Origin: Pseudomonadota bacterium
Lineage (GTDB): Bacteria; Pseudomonadota; Alphaproteobacteria; Sphingomonadales; Sphingomonadaceae
NCBI GenBank assembly: GCA_023387085.1
Contig: JAEWIL010000186.1
Coordinates: 1 to 59,216, forward strand
DNA length: 59,216 nt
Direction: 5' to 3'
Shown: in pieces, positions 44,277 to 53,505 of the stretch
Position numbering within the stretch: the stretch's first letter is position 1
Layout of the letters: every line of letters begins with the position of its first letter
The notes under the pieces: model-generated
Told to the model about the DNA's origin: nothing
The model's database searches: none
The model's input: the letters and a program-made list of their open reading frames with translations, nothing else
Program-made: the position numbers and the translations under genes

Positions 44277-45419
44277 TTATGCGGCGCTGATTTGGCCGAG
44301 CGCCCGGGCTGTCGCCTCGACATCGGCGGCGCTGTTGTAGGCGTGATACGACAGGCGCACGGTCGTACCGCGGAAATCGGCGCGGAGATGATGCCGGTCG
44401 AGCGTTTCGGCGACCCGCGACTGATCCGCGCCGGTGTCGATGCACAGCGTCCCGCCGATAGCGTCCGTCGGCCAACGCCATTGCCGCGTTTTGGGTTCGA
44501 GCGTTTCGCGCAGCATCGTCTGCAGCGTCCGATTGTGCGCCCGGATCGCCTCGACTCCGATTGCGGCGATCTCGTTGATCCCGGCGGTCGACAGGATGAA
44601 GGGCGCAACGTCGGGGGTGCCGCCCCACCAGCGCCGCGCGTCGGGGGCGTAGCGGAAGTCGTGTATGTCCATCTCGAACGGATTTTCGTGGCTCCACCAG
44701 CCGCGCTCCATCGGATCGAGCGCGGTGCGGTCTTGGGGCGCGACCCAGAGCCACGCTGCGCCTGGACCGCCGCACAGCCATTTGACGCTGGTGCCGAGCA
44801 CGGCATCGACGCCCCACGCCGCTGGCGTGACCGGGACGACGCCGACCGACTGCGCACAATCGGCGATGCAGCGGGCGCCCGCCGCCTGCGCGGCCGCCGC
44901 GACGGCAGCGATGTCGGTCAGCGCGCCGCTGTTCGAGCTGACGTGCATCGCGATAACGAGCGCTACATCGTCATCGAGCGCCGTGATCCAGCTCGCGACG
45001 TCGCGCACGTCCGCATCAGCTGGCAGGTAGCGCGTCGTCCATCCGGCCGCCGCGAGCCCGCTCGCGACATAGCCGATTGTCGGGAACGCGCTCGGCGCGA
45101 GCAGGATCGTCCGCCTGTCGGTCGCCGTTCCCAGCGCCGAGAGATAGCGCGACAGTCCCGCACTGACATTCGTCGCGGGGCAGAGGTCGCGGGCCTCGAC
45201 GCCGATCAGGCCGGCGAGCGCCGCGCGCCAGGCGTCGACCGCGTCCAGCCACTGCGGCCACGCTTCGCCGGTTTCGCGCCATGGCGTCAGCAGGCTGTCG
45301 CGGAGAAACGCCTCCGCTGCGCGGGGCTGGCAACCGACGCTGTGGCTCTTGAGATAAGTTGCGCCCGGCGGCAGATGGAAGCGGTCGCGGGTCGCCTCCG
45401 GCAGTAGCGGGCCGCTCAC
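44277..45419 (-). CDS. kynU: Kynureninase-like class V PLP enzyme
   Basis: A 380-residue class V PLP enzyme. Seen: CPATNVSAGLSRYLSAL, MHVSSNSGALTDI, ADCAQSVGVVP and the PLP lysine region GTSVKWLCGGPGAAWLWV. It is shorter and more diverged than standard kynureninase (about 415). Its place directly after a tryptophan dioxygenase-like gene, with a GTGA overlap, supports a role in kynurenine or hydroxykynurenine cleavage. A cysteine desulfurase-like activity cannot be excluded from sequence alone. Confidence 0.75.
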   Translation of the reverse strand: MSGPLLPEATRDRFHLPPGATYLKSHSVGCQPRAAEAFLRDSLLTPWRETGEAWPQWLDAVDAWRAALAGLIGVEARDLCPATNVSAGLSRYLSALGTATDRRTILLAPSAFPTIGYVASGLAAAGWTTRYLPADADVRDVASWITALDDDVALVIAMHVSSNSGALTDIAAVAAAAQAAGARCIADCAQSVGVVPVTPAAWGVDAVLGTSVKWLCGGPGAAWLWVAPQDRTALDPMERGWWSHENPFEMDIHDFRYAPDARRWWGGTPDVAPFILSTAGINEIAAIGVEAIRAHNRTLQTMLRETLEPKTRQWRWPTDAIGGTLCIDTGADQSRVAETLDRHHLRADFRGTTVRLSYHAYNSAADVEATARALGQISAA

Positions 45420-46183
45420 AGCCCGCTGCCGTGCCCGGCAGCCGAATGACCGCTGATGCTGTCGCGCTTCACCCCATATTCGGCGCCCCAGCGATCGGTC
45501 ATCTCGGCGCGGATATCCCAGAGTTCGGGGAAGAAACGGTGGCGCGTCCCGGCGTTGAGCAATTCGACCGGGCGCCCCTTCAGCGATTTCGACCCCATGC
45601 CGATCGAACGGTGGATCAGATAGATGTGGAGCGCGCGGAAGATCTGGAACTGCTCGTCGAACTCGATCAGCGCCTCGGCTACCATATAGGCTTCGTCATG
45701 CTTGTAGCCTGTATCGTAGACGTCGCCGACCGTGCGGCCGGTTGGCTCCAGATACACAGCCTTGTACCGCGCCCACAGCGGTTGCGGCAGGGTGAGCAGC
45801 AACTGGAATCCCGGGCTTTCCTGACCCGAACCGTTACCGAGTTGAAGGCGGATCGATTGATAATCGAACGGGCTCATGGTCTCGAGCAGCGACAATTGGC
45901 TCGTCATCAGCCGCATGATGCGATTGACCCGGTCGAACAGCGTAAGGACGCGCATGGTCTCGCCCGCCGCCATATGGCCGTCGATTTCCCCGAGGGTGAA
46001 GGCGATCAGCTTCATCCATAATTCCTCGACCTGATGGACGATCTGGAACTGAAGCTCATCGGCGGCGCAGAGCTCAGCGAGCGGTTTCTGGCAATCGAGC
46101 AGGCGGTCGACTGCGAGATAGACGCCATAATCCTTCATGTCGGGCGTTTCGATGCGGCGGTGGAGGTCGGTTTTGTCGAGCAT
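45416..46183 (-). CDS. Tryptophan 2,3-dioxygenase family protein
   Basis: A 255-residue haem dioxygenase of the TDO family. Seen: YGVYLAVDRLLDCQ, ELQFQIVHQVEELWMKL with the distal-pocket His, ETMSPFDYQSIRLQLGNGSGQES, and HRFFPELWDIRAEM. The usual GTGGSxG loop after the proximal-His helix is replaced by SIGMGSKSLKG, so it is a diverged branch and the substrate is uncertain. AAGGAG lies six bases before the ATG. It is coupled to the kynureninase-like gene; a formamidase is not seen. Confidence 0.85.
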   Translation of the reverse strand: MLDKTDLHRRIETPDMKDYGVYLAVDRLLDCQKPLAELCAADELQFQIVHQVEELWMKLIAFTLGEIDGHMAAGETMRVLTLFDRVNRIMRLMTSQLSLLETMSPFDYQSIRLQLGNGSGQESPGFQLLLTLPQPLWARYKAVYLEPTGRTVGDVYDTGYKHDEAYMVAEALIEFDEQFQIFRALHIYLIHRSIGMGSKSLKGRPVELLNAGTRHRFFPELWDIRAEMTDRWGAEYGVKRDSISGHSAAGHGSGL

Positions 46184-46325
46184 GGTCTGCTCCTTCGGAA
46201 ACTGATGGCACGGATGATGGATGGGGCGCGGACGCGCCGGGATCCTCAGCCGTGCGGCATCACCCCCGCGGGCGCACGCCGCGGCGAGCCTGCCTGGCCG
46301 AGCCAGAGAAGGGTCGCGCTTGCGC

Positions 46326-47672
46326 TCATCGCGGCATCAGGTCCGCGGGCAGCGTGGGTTCGCTCAATATCTTCGCCATGCGGCGCCACATTTCCTCGCG
46401 GGACGGTTTCCCGCGTTCGATATAAGCCTGAACAAGCTGTTCGCCGAGCCCGTAATTGATCACATAGCTGCGATACTGCTCGGTGAAGCGCACCGACTGG
46501 TCGGCGCGTTCGGGCGAGACGAGCATATATTTCTGCGTCAGCGCCACTGCCGCCGGCCGATCGATCGCGCCGTCGAGATATTGTTGCGCTATCGTCAGCC
46601 GCGCGCCCGACACCCGCTTGATCGCTTTCAGCAAGTCCCAATAGCGGTCATCGGCCGGCACCGCGATCTCCGCCAGCGGCATCAGTATGTCGCGTTCGGT
46701 ATCGGCGCGGCTTTCGCCGGGGAAGGCGAGGTCGATGCCGTAATTCGCGCTGCCCTCGGCGATCAGGCTTTGCGGGCTGAAGAGCGGATAGACGGCGAAC
46801 TCGCTCCAGCCGCGCCCCTTGGTCAGCTGTTCTTCGAGTTTCATGTTGAGCAGGTGATGGCCCGGATAGCCTTCGTGACAGCCGAGATCGAGGGCGCGCG
46901 ACAGGCGGATAGGCAGATCGGTGTTGACTTGGATCAGGCTGTGATAGCTACCCTGGTAATAATTATAGCCGCTCCAGCTCTTGCCGGTGACGAATTCGAG
47001 GCGAAAGCTCTCGTCCTTGGGCATCGCGATATAGGCGGCGCTGCGGCCGCGGCAGCGCGCGATCGCGACATCGAACACCTTTTGCAGCCGGTCTTTCGGA
47101 ATGGTGAAACGGTCTAGATAGGTCTCGACCCGCTGCCACAGCGGACCCTCGCCGGGAACGAGCGCCTCGATCTTCGCGAGGTCGGCGTCGTAGGTCGCGA
47201 GGGGCTTCAATCGCGGGCGGATGCCGAACAGTCGTTCGGCCTCGTCGGCAAAAGCAAAACGCGTACCCTGCATCATCAGCAAGCGCGTCTCGGCGGCGCG
47301 GAGCTGGGCGCGGAGCGAGGCTGCCCGGCGGCGCTCCATCGGGTCGGAGAGGCGCCGGGCCGCGAGGTCGAGCTTCGCCATCAACGCGCGCGTTGCGGTG
47401 AGCAGAGCCGCCTTGTCGCGAGGCGCCGCTTCGGCCGCCGCCTTGATCGCCGCCGGACCATAATAGGCGTCGATATAGCCGTCCTCGTGCGTCCCGATTT
47501 CGAGGCTGAGCCGGACATAGTCGTTTGCAATGTCGCCAAGCGCCTGCGTCGAGGCCGCGCCACGGCGCACGTCGAGCGTCGGCACGGCGTCGCCGGCGAC
47601 GGCCTTCGGCGGCGCGTTCGCGGCGCAACCCGCAAGCAACAGGGGGCATAGAAAAAGGCTGAGGTGGCGCAT
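46326..47672 (-). CDS. DUF885 lipoprotein, predicted metallopeptidase
   Basis: A 448-residue DUF885 protein. Lipoprotein signal MRHLSLFLCPLLLAGC. The metal motif HEGYPGHHLLNMKLEEQL (residues about 270) is of the HExxxxHH type; downstream Glu in IAEGSANYGIDLAF completes the likely zinc site. Substrate unknown. It starts nine bases after the nhaA stop, so the two are probably co-transcribed. Confidence 0.88.
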   Translation of the reverse strand: MRHLSLFLCPLLLAGCAANAPPKAVAGDAVPTLDVRRGAASTQALGDIANDYVRLSLEIGTHEDGYIDAYYGPAAIKAAAEAAPRDKAALLTATRALMAKLDLAARRLSDPMERRRAASLRAQLRAAETRLLMMQGTRFAFADEAERLFGIRPRLKPLATYDADLAKIEALVPGEGPLWQRVETYLDRFTIPKDRLQKVFDVAIARCRGRSAAYIAMPKDESFRLEFVTGKSWSGYNYYQGSYHSLIQVNTDLPIRLSRALDLGCHEGYPGHHLLNMKLEEQLTKGRGWSEFAVYPLFSPQSLIAEGSANYGIDLAFPGESRADTERDILMPLAEIAVPADDRYWDLLKAIKRVSGARLTIAQQYLDGAIDRPAAVALTQKYMLVSPERADQSVRFTEQYRSYVINYGLGEQLVQAYIERGKPSREEMWRRMAKILSEPTLPADLMPR

Positions 47673-47681
47673 CGGGATTTT

Positions 47682-48959
47682 TCAGACCGTCTTGATGTCC
47701 GACGTATCGCGGACATCGCCGTCGCGTGCAATCTCTGTCTCGGCCTCGGTTTCGATGGCGTCGTGCAGCGGATGCAACGGCGCCAGACGGAGCAGCGTGA
47801 AACCCGCGAGCGCGGCGGCGAGCGAGCCCATCAGGATACCGATCTTGGCTTCCTCGACCCTCAGCGCGTCACCGGGGAAGGCGAGGCCTCCGATGAACAG
47901 GCTCATCGTGAAACCGATGCCGCAAAGGATCGCGACACCATAGACTTGCAGCCAGGTCGCGCCGCGCAGCCGGCCCGCAAAGCCAAGCTTCACCGCCAGC
48001 CAGACGCTGCCAAAGATACCGATCTGCTTGCCGAGGAACAGCCCCGCCGCGATCCCGAGCGGCAGCGGGGCGACAAGCTGGTCGGCGGTCATCGCACGAA
48101 CATTGACCCCGGCATTGGCAAAGCCGAACAACGGGACGATCGCGAAGGCGACCCATGGATGCAAGCCATGCTCGAGCCGATGGAGCGGCGACGTTACGCT
48201 GTCGGGCGTTCCCGGCGTGCGTTCGAGCGGGATCGTCAATGCCGCCAGCACGCCGGCGATCGTCGCGTGGACGCCCGACAGCAGCATCGCGTACCAGAGG
48301 ATCGCGAACAGCAGCAGGTAGAGCGCGAGGCTCTTTATCCCCCAGCGGTTCATGGCAAACATGACCGCGAGCAGCGCGGCGGCGGCGCCCAATGCGACGA
48401 GGTTGATCTTCGCGGTGTAGAAGAGCGCGATGATCGCGACTGCGCCCATATCGTCGACGATCGCCACGGTGACGAGGAACAGCTTGAGCGACGTCGGCGC
48501 GCGCCTGCCGAGCAGGGCGAGCACGCCCATCGCGAAGGCGATGTCGGTCGCGGCAGGAATTGCCCACCCTTGCGCCAGTCCTTCGGTGTCGCCGGCGAAA
48601 GCCATGTAAATCAGCGCCGGTACCGCCATCCCCGCCGCCGCAGCGACCATCGGCAGAAGCCGGCGGTCCCAGCTCGCCAGGCGTCCGTCGACGAACTCGC
48701 GCTTGATCTCCAGCCCGACAAGAAGAAAGAAGATCGCCATCAGGCCGTCGTTGACCCAGAGATGAACCGTCATCGGGCCCAGCTTGTCGCTGAGTATCGG
48801 GCCGGTCTGTTTATGGATGGCGTGGACATAGATTTCACCGACCGGCGAATTCGCGACAATCATCGCCAATATGGCTGCGAAAATGAGCAGCATGCCGCCG
48901 GCGCTTTCACTCGCAAGGAAGTGGCGCAGCGCGGAGCGAGGGGCGGAATCGCTGGACAT
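47682..48959 (-). CDS. nhaA: Na+/H+ antiporter NhaA
   Basis: A 425-residue inner-membrane antiporter exchanging two protons for one sodium ion. Seen: FLLVGLEIKREFVDG, the discontinuous-helix motif IPAATDIAFAMG, VAIVDDMGAVAIIALFYT with the two ion-binding Asp, and GFTMSLFIGGLAF. The ATG at 48959 leaves 13 residues before the conserved ASESAGG; upstream sequence is not conserved. No Shine-Dalgarno is obvious. DUF885 follows. Confidence 0.95.
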   Translation of the reverse strand: MSSDSAPRSALRHFLASESAGGMLLIFAAILAMIVANSPVGEIYVHAIHKQTGPILSDKLGPMTVHLWVNDGLMAIFFLLVGLEIKREFVDGRLASWDRRLLPMVAAAAGMAVPALIYMAFAGDTEGLAQGWAIPAATDIAFAMGVLALLGRRAPTSLKLFLVTVAIVDDMGAVAIIALFYTAKINLVALGAAAALLAVMFAMNRWGIKSLALYLLLFAILWYAMLLSGVHATIAGVLAALTIPLERTPGTPDSVTSPLHRLEHGLHPWVAFAIVPLFGFANAGVNVRAMTADQLVAPLPLGIAAGLFLGKQIGIFGSVWLAVKLGFAGRLRGATWLQVYGVAILCGIGFTMSLFIGGLAFPGDALRVEEAKIGILMGSLAAALAGFTLLRLAPLHPLHDAIETEAETEIARDGDVRDTSDIKTV

Positions 48960-49104
48960 AGAGCGCGAGAAAGACCTGCAATGGGCGAAAGCGAGCCGCT
49001 TTATTAGCGCGCGCATCGATGAGCGCCACCCTTTACAAAAAATAACAGCCGGTTACCCAAGACCCGATTGCGGCGGGGGCCGCGCGGGGGAGCGGGGCAA
49101 GCGG

Positions 49105-50526
49105 GTGGAACCTTCGTCCGCATGGCAATGGCTGGTCGAAAGCGCCGGTCACGAACTGATGCTCTTCGCGTCGGCGGGGATTCTGCTGATCGGACTCGAC
49201 GACCTGCTGTTTGATCTGCTGTGGCTTGGGCATCGCCGGAAGAACTGCGGCCGACGGAAGGGAAAGTGTGGTACCGCGCCGCTGGACGGCCGATTTGCGA
49301 TCTTCATTCCGGCTTGGGACGAAGCCCGCGTACTCGCCGCGACGCTGACGCGCATGGTCGCCGCGTGGAGCGAAGAGGACGTCCGCTTCTATGTCGGTTG
49401 TTATCCCAACGACGTCGGGACGCTCTTTTCCGTATCGCCGCTCGTCGCGCGCGATCCCAGGCTGCGGTTGGTCCTCAGCCATGGTGACGGACCGACGACG
49501 AAGGGCGACAATCTCAACCGGCTGTGGGCGGCGCTGGGCGAGGACGAGCGCGCGGAGGGGATGCGCTTTGCCGCGATCGTCCTTCACGACGCCGAGGACC
49601 ATGTCCATGCCGAAGAGCTTGCGCTCTACCGCGCCCATCTCGTCCATCATGCGATGGTGCAAATTCCCGTCGTGCCGCTGATCACTGGCGGGTCGCGCTG
49701 GATCGGTGGGCATTATGGCGACGAGTTCGCCGAGGCGCATAGCAAGGAGTTGGCGTTGCGTTCGGGGCTTGGTGTGGCGCTTCCTTCGGCCGGGGTCGGC
49801 TGTGCTTTGACGCGGAGCGCGCTGGCGCTGCTCGCGATAGAGCGCGGCGGATGCCCTTTTCGCGCCGACAGCCTGACCGAAGATTATGAGATCGGCATGC
49901 TGATCGGCGCTTATGGGCTTAGCGCCAGCTTCGTTGATACAGTGACTCCCGGCGGCGAACGGATCGTGTCGCGCGGTGCCTTTCCCGGGTCGGTCGAAAA
50001 GGCGGTCCGGCAAAAGTCGCGCTGGATTGCGGGAATTGCCCTCGCGGGATGGGATCATCTCGGATGGCTCGGTGCGCGCGTCGCGGGCACGAATGCATCC
50101 CGTGCGCGCCTCTGGCTCGCCCGCTGGATGCTCTGGCGCGATCGCCGTTCGCCCCTCGCCGCGGTGGTCCTGCTCGCCGCCTATGGCGGTCTGGTTCTGA
50201 CAGGTCTCGCGCTTGCCGGCGAAGCGGCGCTGGGCTGGCGGCTCGCGCCGATGAGCGACACCATGCGCTTGTTGTTCGGGCTCAATGCGGTCTTGCTGCT
50301 CTGGCGTGTCGCGATGCGATGCCATTTTACCGCGCGCTGGTATGGCGGACGCGAGGCGCTGTTCGCCGTACCGCGGGCCTTCATCGCCAATGTCATCGCA
50401 ATATTGGCAGCCCGCCGCGCGGTCCTCCTTTATTGGCGAATGCTGCGCTCGGGTGAGGTTCTGTGGGAAAAGACCGACCATTGGGATGGTGAGGCGTTGC
50501 CCGCTGCGCGGACGATCGCGCGATGA
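49105..50526 (+). CDS. Membrane glycosyltransferase, NfrB-like
   Basis: A 473-residue family 2 glycosyltransferase. A hydrophobic segment near the N-terminus is followed by the GT-A domain: FIPAWDEARVLAATL, VLHDAEDHVHAEELALYR, the acceptor motif DSLTEDYEIG and the processive QxxRW motif in RQKSRWIAG. Then about three C-terminal membrane helices. This matches the GT part of NfrB, which makes a surface glycan in E. coli. The GTG at 49105 is the best start I can see; an upstream ATG would overlap the nhaA promoter region. Its stop overlaps the next gene as ATGA. Confidence 0.83.
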   Translation: MEPSSAWQWLVESAGHELMLFASAGILLIGLDDLLFDLLWLGHRRKNCGRRKGKCGTAPLDGRFAIFIPAWDEARVLAATLTRMVAAWSEEDVRFYVGCYPNDVGTLFSVSPLVARDPRLRLVLSHGDGPTTKGDNLNRLWAALGEDERAEGMRFAAIVLHDAEDHVHAEELALYRAHLVHHAMVQIPVVPLITGGSRWIGGHYGDEFAEAHSKELALRSGLGVALPSAGVGCALTRSALALLAIERGGCPFRADSLTEDYEIGMLIGAYGLSASFVDTVTPGGERIVSRGAFPGSVEKAVRQKSRWIAGIALAGWDHLGWLGARVAGTNASRARLWLARWMLWRDRRSPLAAVVLLAAYGGLVLTGLALAGEAALGWRLAPMSDTMRLLFGLNAVLLLWRVAMRCHFTARWYGGREALFAVPRAFIANVIAILAARRAVLLYWRMLRSGEVLWEKTDHWDGEALPAARTIAR

Positions 50527-51656
50527 TGATGGCGCATGCGCGGGGACCAGGGGCGGGGCGCGAGGCAGCGTCGTTCCGGTTCCTGGGCTTCTTCCTGGGA
50601 GGCTGGGTGCTGCTGCGGATCGGCATGGTGTGGAACCCCGCGATGCCGGCGCCGCCCGAAGCGATCGGGGTGCCGTGGGCCATCCCGGCGGGCCGTATGG
50701 TGCCTGCTCCATGGGAGAGCAGAGCCGCGACCATGGCAAGGATCGTCAAGGCAACACCTGTTCGCCCCGGTGCTTATGTTCGGCGGATAAGGGTAGATGG
50801 CAAGAGCGTCGGCAACGCACCAAGCGCTCGCATGCCGGCTAACGGAGGTTTCGTCTCCGACCGGCACACCCTGCGAATCGCCTTGATGGCGCACCTGCTT
50901 CCTGCCGCTGGCAGCGCGCTTGCAAAGGACGCGCCGATGTGGATGGCCGCGCCGCCGCGTGCGCCGAGCGAGCCGGGACAGGGCAGGCCCTTCTGGATCC
51001 GGCAGTCGCTCGCCAAATGGTCGCTGAGCGGCTGGCTTTATCTCCGCGAGGGGTCTGGCAACGCCCCCGAAGGCATCGCCGCTGGCGGACAACTTGGCGG
51101 ATCGCAGGCGGGACTGCGGCTCGCTTATGGTTTCGGCGACAACGGACGGCTGCGCGCCTATGGCCGTGCGACGATGGCGGTGCACACGCCCGAGCAGCGC
51201 GAGCTCGCGTTCGGTGCGGCCTTCGCGCCGTTCTCGCGCCTGCCGGTCGATGTCGCGGTCGAGCGGCGCGTGGCGATCGGACGCGAGGGACGAAACGCGC
51301 TGGCCGCGATGGTCGCCGGAGGGGTCGGCGATGTCGTGTTGCCCGCCGGCTTTCGCCTCGAAGCCTATGGACAGGCCGGGATCGTCGGCGCGCGGCGTCG
51401 CGACGGATTTGCCGATGGCACGCTCATCGTCGACCGGCGGCTCGGCGCGGACGAGCGGGCGCCGCTCCGCTTGGGGGCGCTGGCCGCAGGCGCGATCCAG
51501 CCCGGCGCCTCGCGCGTCGATGTCGGGCCGCGCCTGACGCTGAGACTGCCCGACATCGGCAAGGGAAGCCGCATTGCGCTCGACTGGCGGCAGCGTGTGG
51601 CGGGCGATGCGCGACCCGAAAGCGGCGTTGCCTTCACGCTGGCGAGCGACTTTTGA
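50523..51656 (+). CDS. NfrA C-terminal domain-like protein
   Basis: A 377-residue protein. Residues 16-35 are a hydrophobic helix; the next 100 are Pro/Ala/Arg-rich and poorly conserved. From about residue 155 it matches the C-terminal domain of the N4-receptor protein NfrA: WSLSGWLYLREGSG, GGQLGGSQAGLRLAYGF, YGRATMAVHTPEQRELAFG, ending with an outer-membrane-like Phe. The TPR repeats of NfrA are absent. Coupled by ATGA to the NfrB-like gene, so it probably helps export that glycan (inference). Confidence 0.7.
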   Translation: MMMAHARGPGAGREAASFRFLGFFLGGWVLLRIGMVWNPAMPAPPEAIGVPWAIPAGRMVPAPWESRAATMARIVKATPVRPGAYVRRIRVDGKSVGNAPSARMPANGGFVSDRHTLRIALMAHLLPAAGSALAKDAPMWMAAPPRAPSEPGQGRPFWIRQSLAKWSLSGWLYLREGSGNAPEGIAAGGQLGGSQAGLRLAYGFGDNGRLRAYGRATMAVHTPEQRELAFGAAFAPFSRLPVDVAVERRVAIGREGRNALAAMVAGGVGDVVLPAGFRLEAYGQAGIVGARRRDGFADGTLIVDRRLGADERAPLRLGALAAGAIQPGASRVDVGPRLTLRLPDIGKGSRIALDWRQRVAGDARPESGVAFTLASDF

Positions 51657-51761
51657 CACACCGCCAAGATTTGGCGTCGCTGCCGATTCCCCGGGTCCAA
51701 AAAATGCTCTAGGGTCCGGGGACTCGGTGCCATTCCGCGCCGCGGACACACCTCGGGGCCC

Positions 51762-52670
51762 ATGGATCTTTACCTTCCAGTCGCCAATCTGTCGGTCAAC
51801 GCGCTGGTCATCGTCCTGCTCGGCGGCGGGGTCGGGTTCCTGTCGGGGATGTTTGGCGTCGGCGGCGGCTTTCTGACCACGCCGCTGCTCATCTTCTATG
51901 GCATTCCGCCCACCGTCGCTGCGGCGTCGGCGGCGACGCAGGTGACGGGAGCGAGCGTGTCGGGCGCGCTCGCCCATTTCGAGCGCGACGGGGTCGACGT
52001 CCGCATGGGCGCGGTGCTGATCGCCGGTGGCCTCGTCGGGTCGCTGATCGGTGCCGGATTGTTCGAATTGCTGACCGCGTGGGGCCAGATCGATACGACG
52101 ATCAACATCCTCTATGTGGTGCTGCTCGGTTCGGTGGGCGGAATCATGGCGCGCGAGGCGTGGGGGGCGCTGCGACGGATGCGCGCGGGTCTGCCGGCGC
52201 CGGCGCGCAAGCGGCGCCATCATCCTATGGTCGCCAACCTGCCGCTACGCTGGCGCTTTTATCGCTCGGGCCTCTACATCTCGCCGCTCGCGCCGTTGCT
52301 GCTCGGGATGGCGGTCGGCATATTGACGATGCTGCTCGGCGTCGGCGGCGGCTTCATCATGGTTCCCGCGATGATCTATCTGCTCGGGATGGGGACCCAG
52401 GTGGTCGTCGGCACCTCGCTGTTCCAGATTCTGTTCGTGACGATCGCGACGACGATGGTCCACGCGATGACGACCGGCGCGGTCGACATCGTGCTGGCAG
52501 GCCTGCTGCTGCTCGGCAGTGTCACTGGCGCGCAGATCGGCGCGCGTTTCGCGCAGCGGGTGAAGCCTGAATATCTGCGGATGGCGCTCGCGGTGATCGT
52601 GCTGATCGTCGCGCTCCGCATGGCGGTGGATCTCTTCATCCGACCCGAAGAAATCTATACGGTGCAATGA
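51762..52670 (+). CDS. TSUP (TauE/SafE) family exporter
   Basis: A 302-residue permease of the TauE/SafE family, thought to move sulfite or organosulfur anions. Seen: GGGVGFLSGMFGVGGGFLTTPLLIFYGIPP in the first half, and its inverted-repeat partner LLGVGGGFIMVPAMIYLLGMG in the second. About eight membrane helices. The next gene overlaps its stop as ATGA. The Shine-Dalgarno is weak. Confidence 0.92.
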   Translation: MDLYLPVANLSVNALVIVLLGGGVGFLSGMFGVGGGFLTTPLLIFYGIPPTVAAASAATQVTGASVSGALAHFERDGVDVRMGAVLIAGGLVGSLIGAGLFELLTAWGQIDTTINILYVVLLGSVGGIMAREAWGALRRMRAGLPAPARKRRHHPMVANLPLRWRFYRSGLYISPLAPLLLGMAVGILTMLLGVGGGFIMVPAMIYLLGMGTQVVVGTSLFQILFVTIATTMVHAMTTGAVDIVLAGLLLLGSVTGAQIGARFAQRVKPEYLRMALAVIVLIVALRMAVDLFIRPEEIYTVQ

Positions 52671-53437
52671 AGCGGCTCGGCGCCTTGATCTGCGCGCTCG
52701 CGCTTTTCTTTTCCGCCGGCGCCGCGCGCGCCGACGATCCGCGCCTCGTCCCCGACGTGTCGAGCCGTGCGATCGATATCCAATACAGCTTTACCGGCGA
52801 AGAGTTGTTGCTGTTCGGCGCGATCCTCTATCCGGGGCAGCGCCTTCCCGATGATCGCGCCGACATCGTCGTCGTGCTCAAGGGGCCCGTGCGACCGATC
52901 GTGCTGCGCGAGAAACAGCGCGTTGCGGGCATCTGGGTCAATGCGAGCAGCATCCGGCTCCGCACCTCGCCCGGTTTTTACGCGATCGGATCGTCGCGGC
53001 CGATCGAGAAGCTGGTCGACGAGCGCACCGCCGCGATCTACGAACTCGGGCTCGACAATCTCTCGATGTCGCCGGCGGGCTTTTCGGAAGCGAAAAAGCT
53101 CGGCCGTTTCGAGGCGGGGCTGATCGACCTTTATCGGCGGATCGGCCTGTTCTACGAGAATCCGTCGGCGGTCGAGATCAGCGAAGGCGTTCTCTATCGC
53201 GCCCGCATCCCGGTGCCGGCGCGCGTGCCGGTCGGCACCTATCGCGCCGAAACCTATCTGATCAGCAAGGGCCGCGTGCTGGCGGTCGCATCGCGCGACG
53301 TTCAAATCCGTAAGGCGGGTTTCGAGCGCTTTGTCGCGCTCGCGGCGCAGCGCCATGGCTTTCTCTATGGCCTCACGGCGGTCGCGCTGTCGCTGCTGCT
53401 CGGCTACGCAGCCTCGGCGATATTCCGCCGCCGCTGA
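52667..53437 (+). CDS. TIGR02186 family exported protein
   Basis: A 256-residue protein with a signal peptide (ALFFSAGAARA), a beta-rich body (SSRAIDIQYSFTGEELLLFGAILYPG, VVVLKGPVRPIVLREKQRVAGIWVN) and a C-terminal membrane helix ending RRR. This is the TIGR02186 family, which in alphaproteobacteria follows a TSUP exporter. The ATGA overlap confirms coupling. Its role is unknown; it may be the periplasmic partner of the exporter. Confidence 0.87.
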   Translation: MKRLGALICALALFFSAGAARADDPRLVPDVSSRAIDIQYSFTGEELLLFGAILYPGQRLPDDRADIVVVLKGPVRPIVLREKQRVAGIWVNASSIRLRTSPGFYAIGSSRPIEKLVDERTAAIYELGLDNLSMSPAGFSEAKKLGRFEAGLIDLYRRIGLFYENPSAVEISEGVLYRARIPVPARVPVGTYRAETYLISKGRVLAVASRDVQIRKAGFERFVALAAQRHGFLYGLTAVALSLLLGYAASAIFRRR

Positions 53438-53505
53438 CCTGCCGCTTTCCGCCAAAGTTCACGGCCTATTTACCCTCGTCTGCGATAGCCGGACGTGGGA
53501 CAAAT

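Noticed and set aside
46246..46641. Minus-strand ORF overlapping the end of the DUF885 gene
   Set aside because: It is an Arg-rich shadow of DUF885 in another frame, with no start signal.
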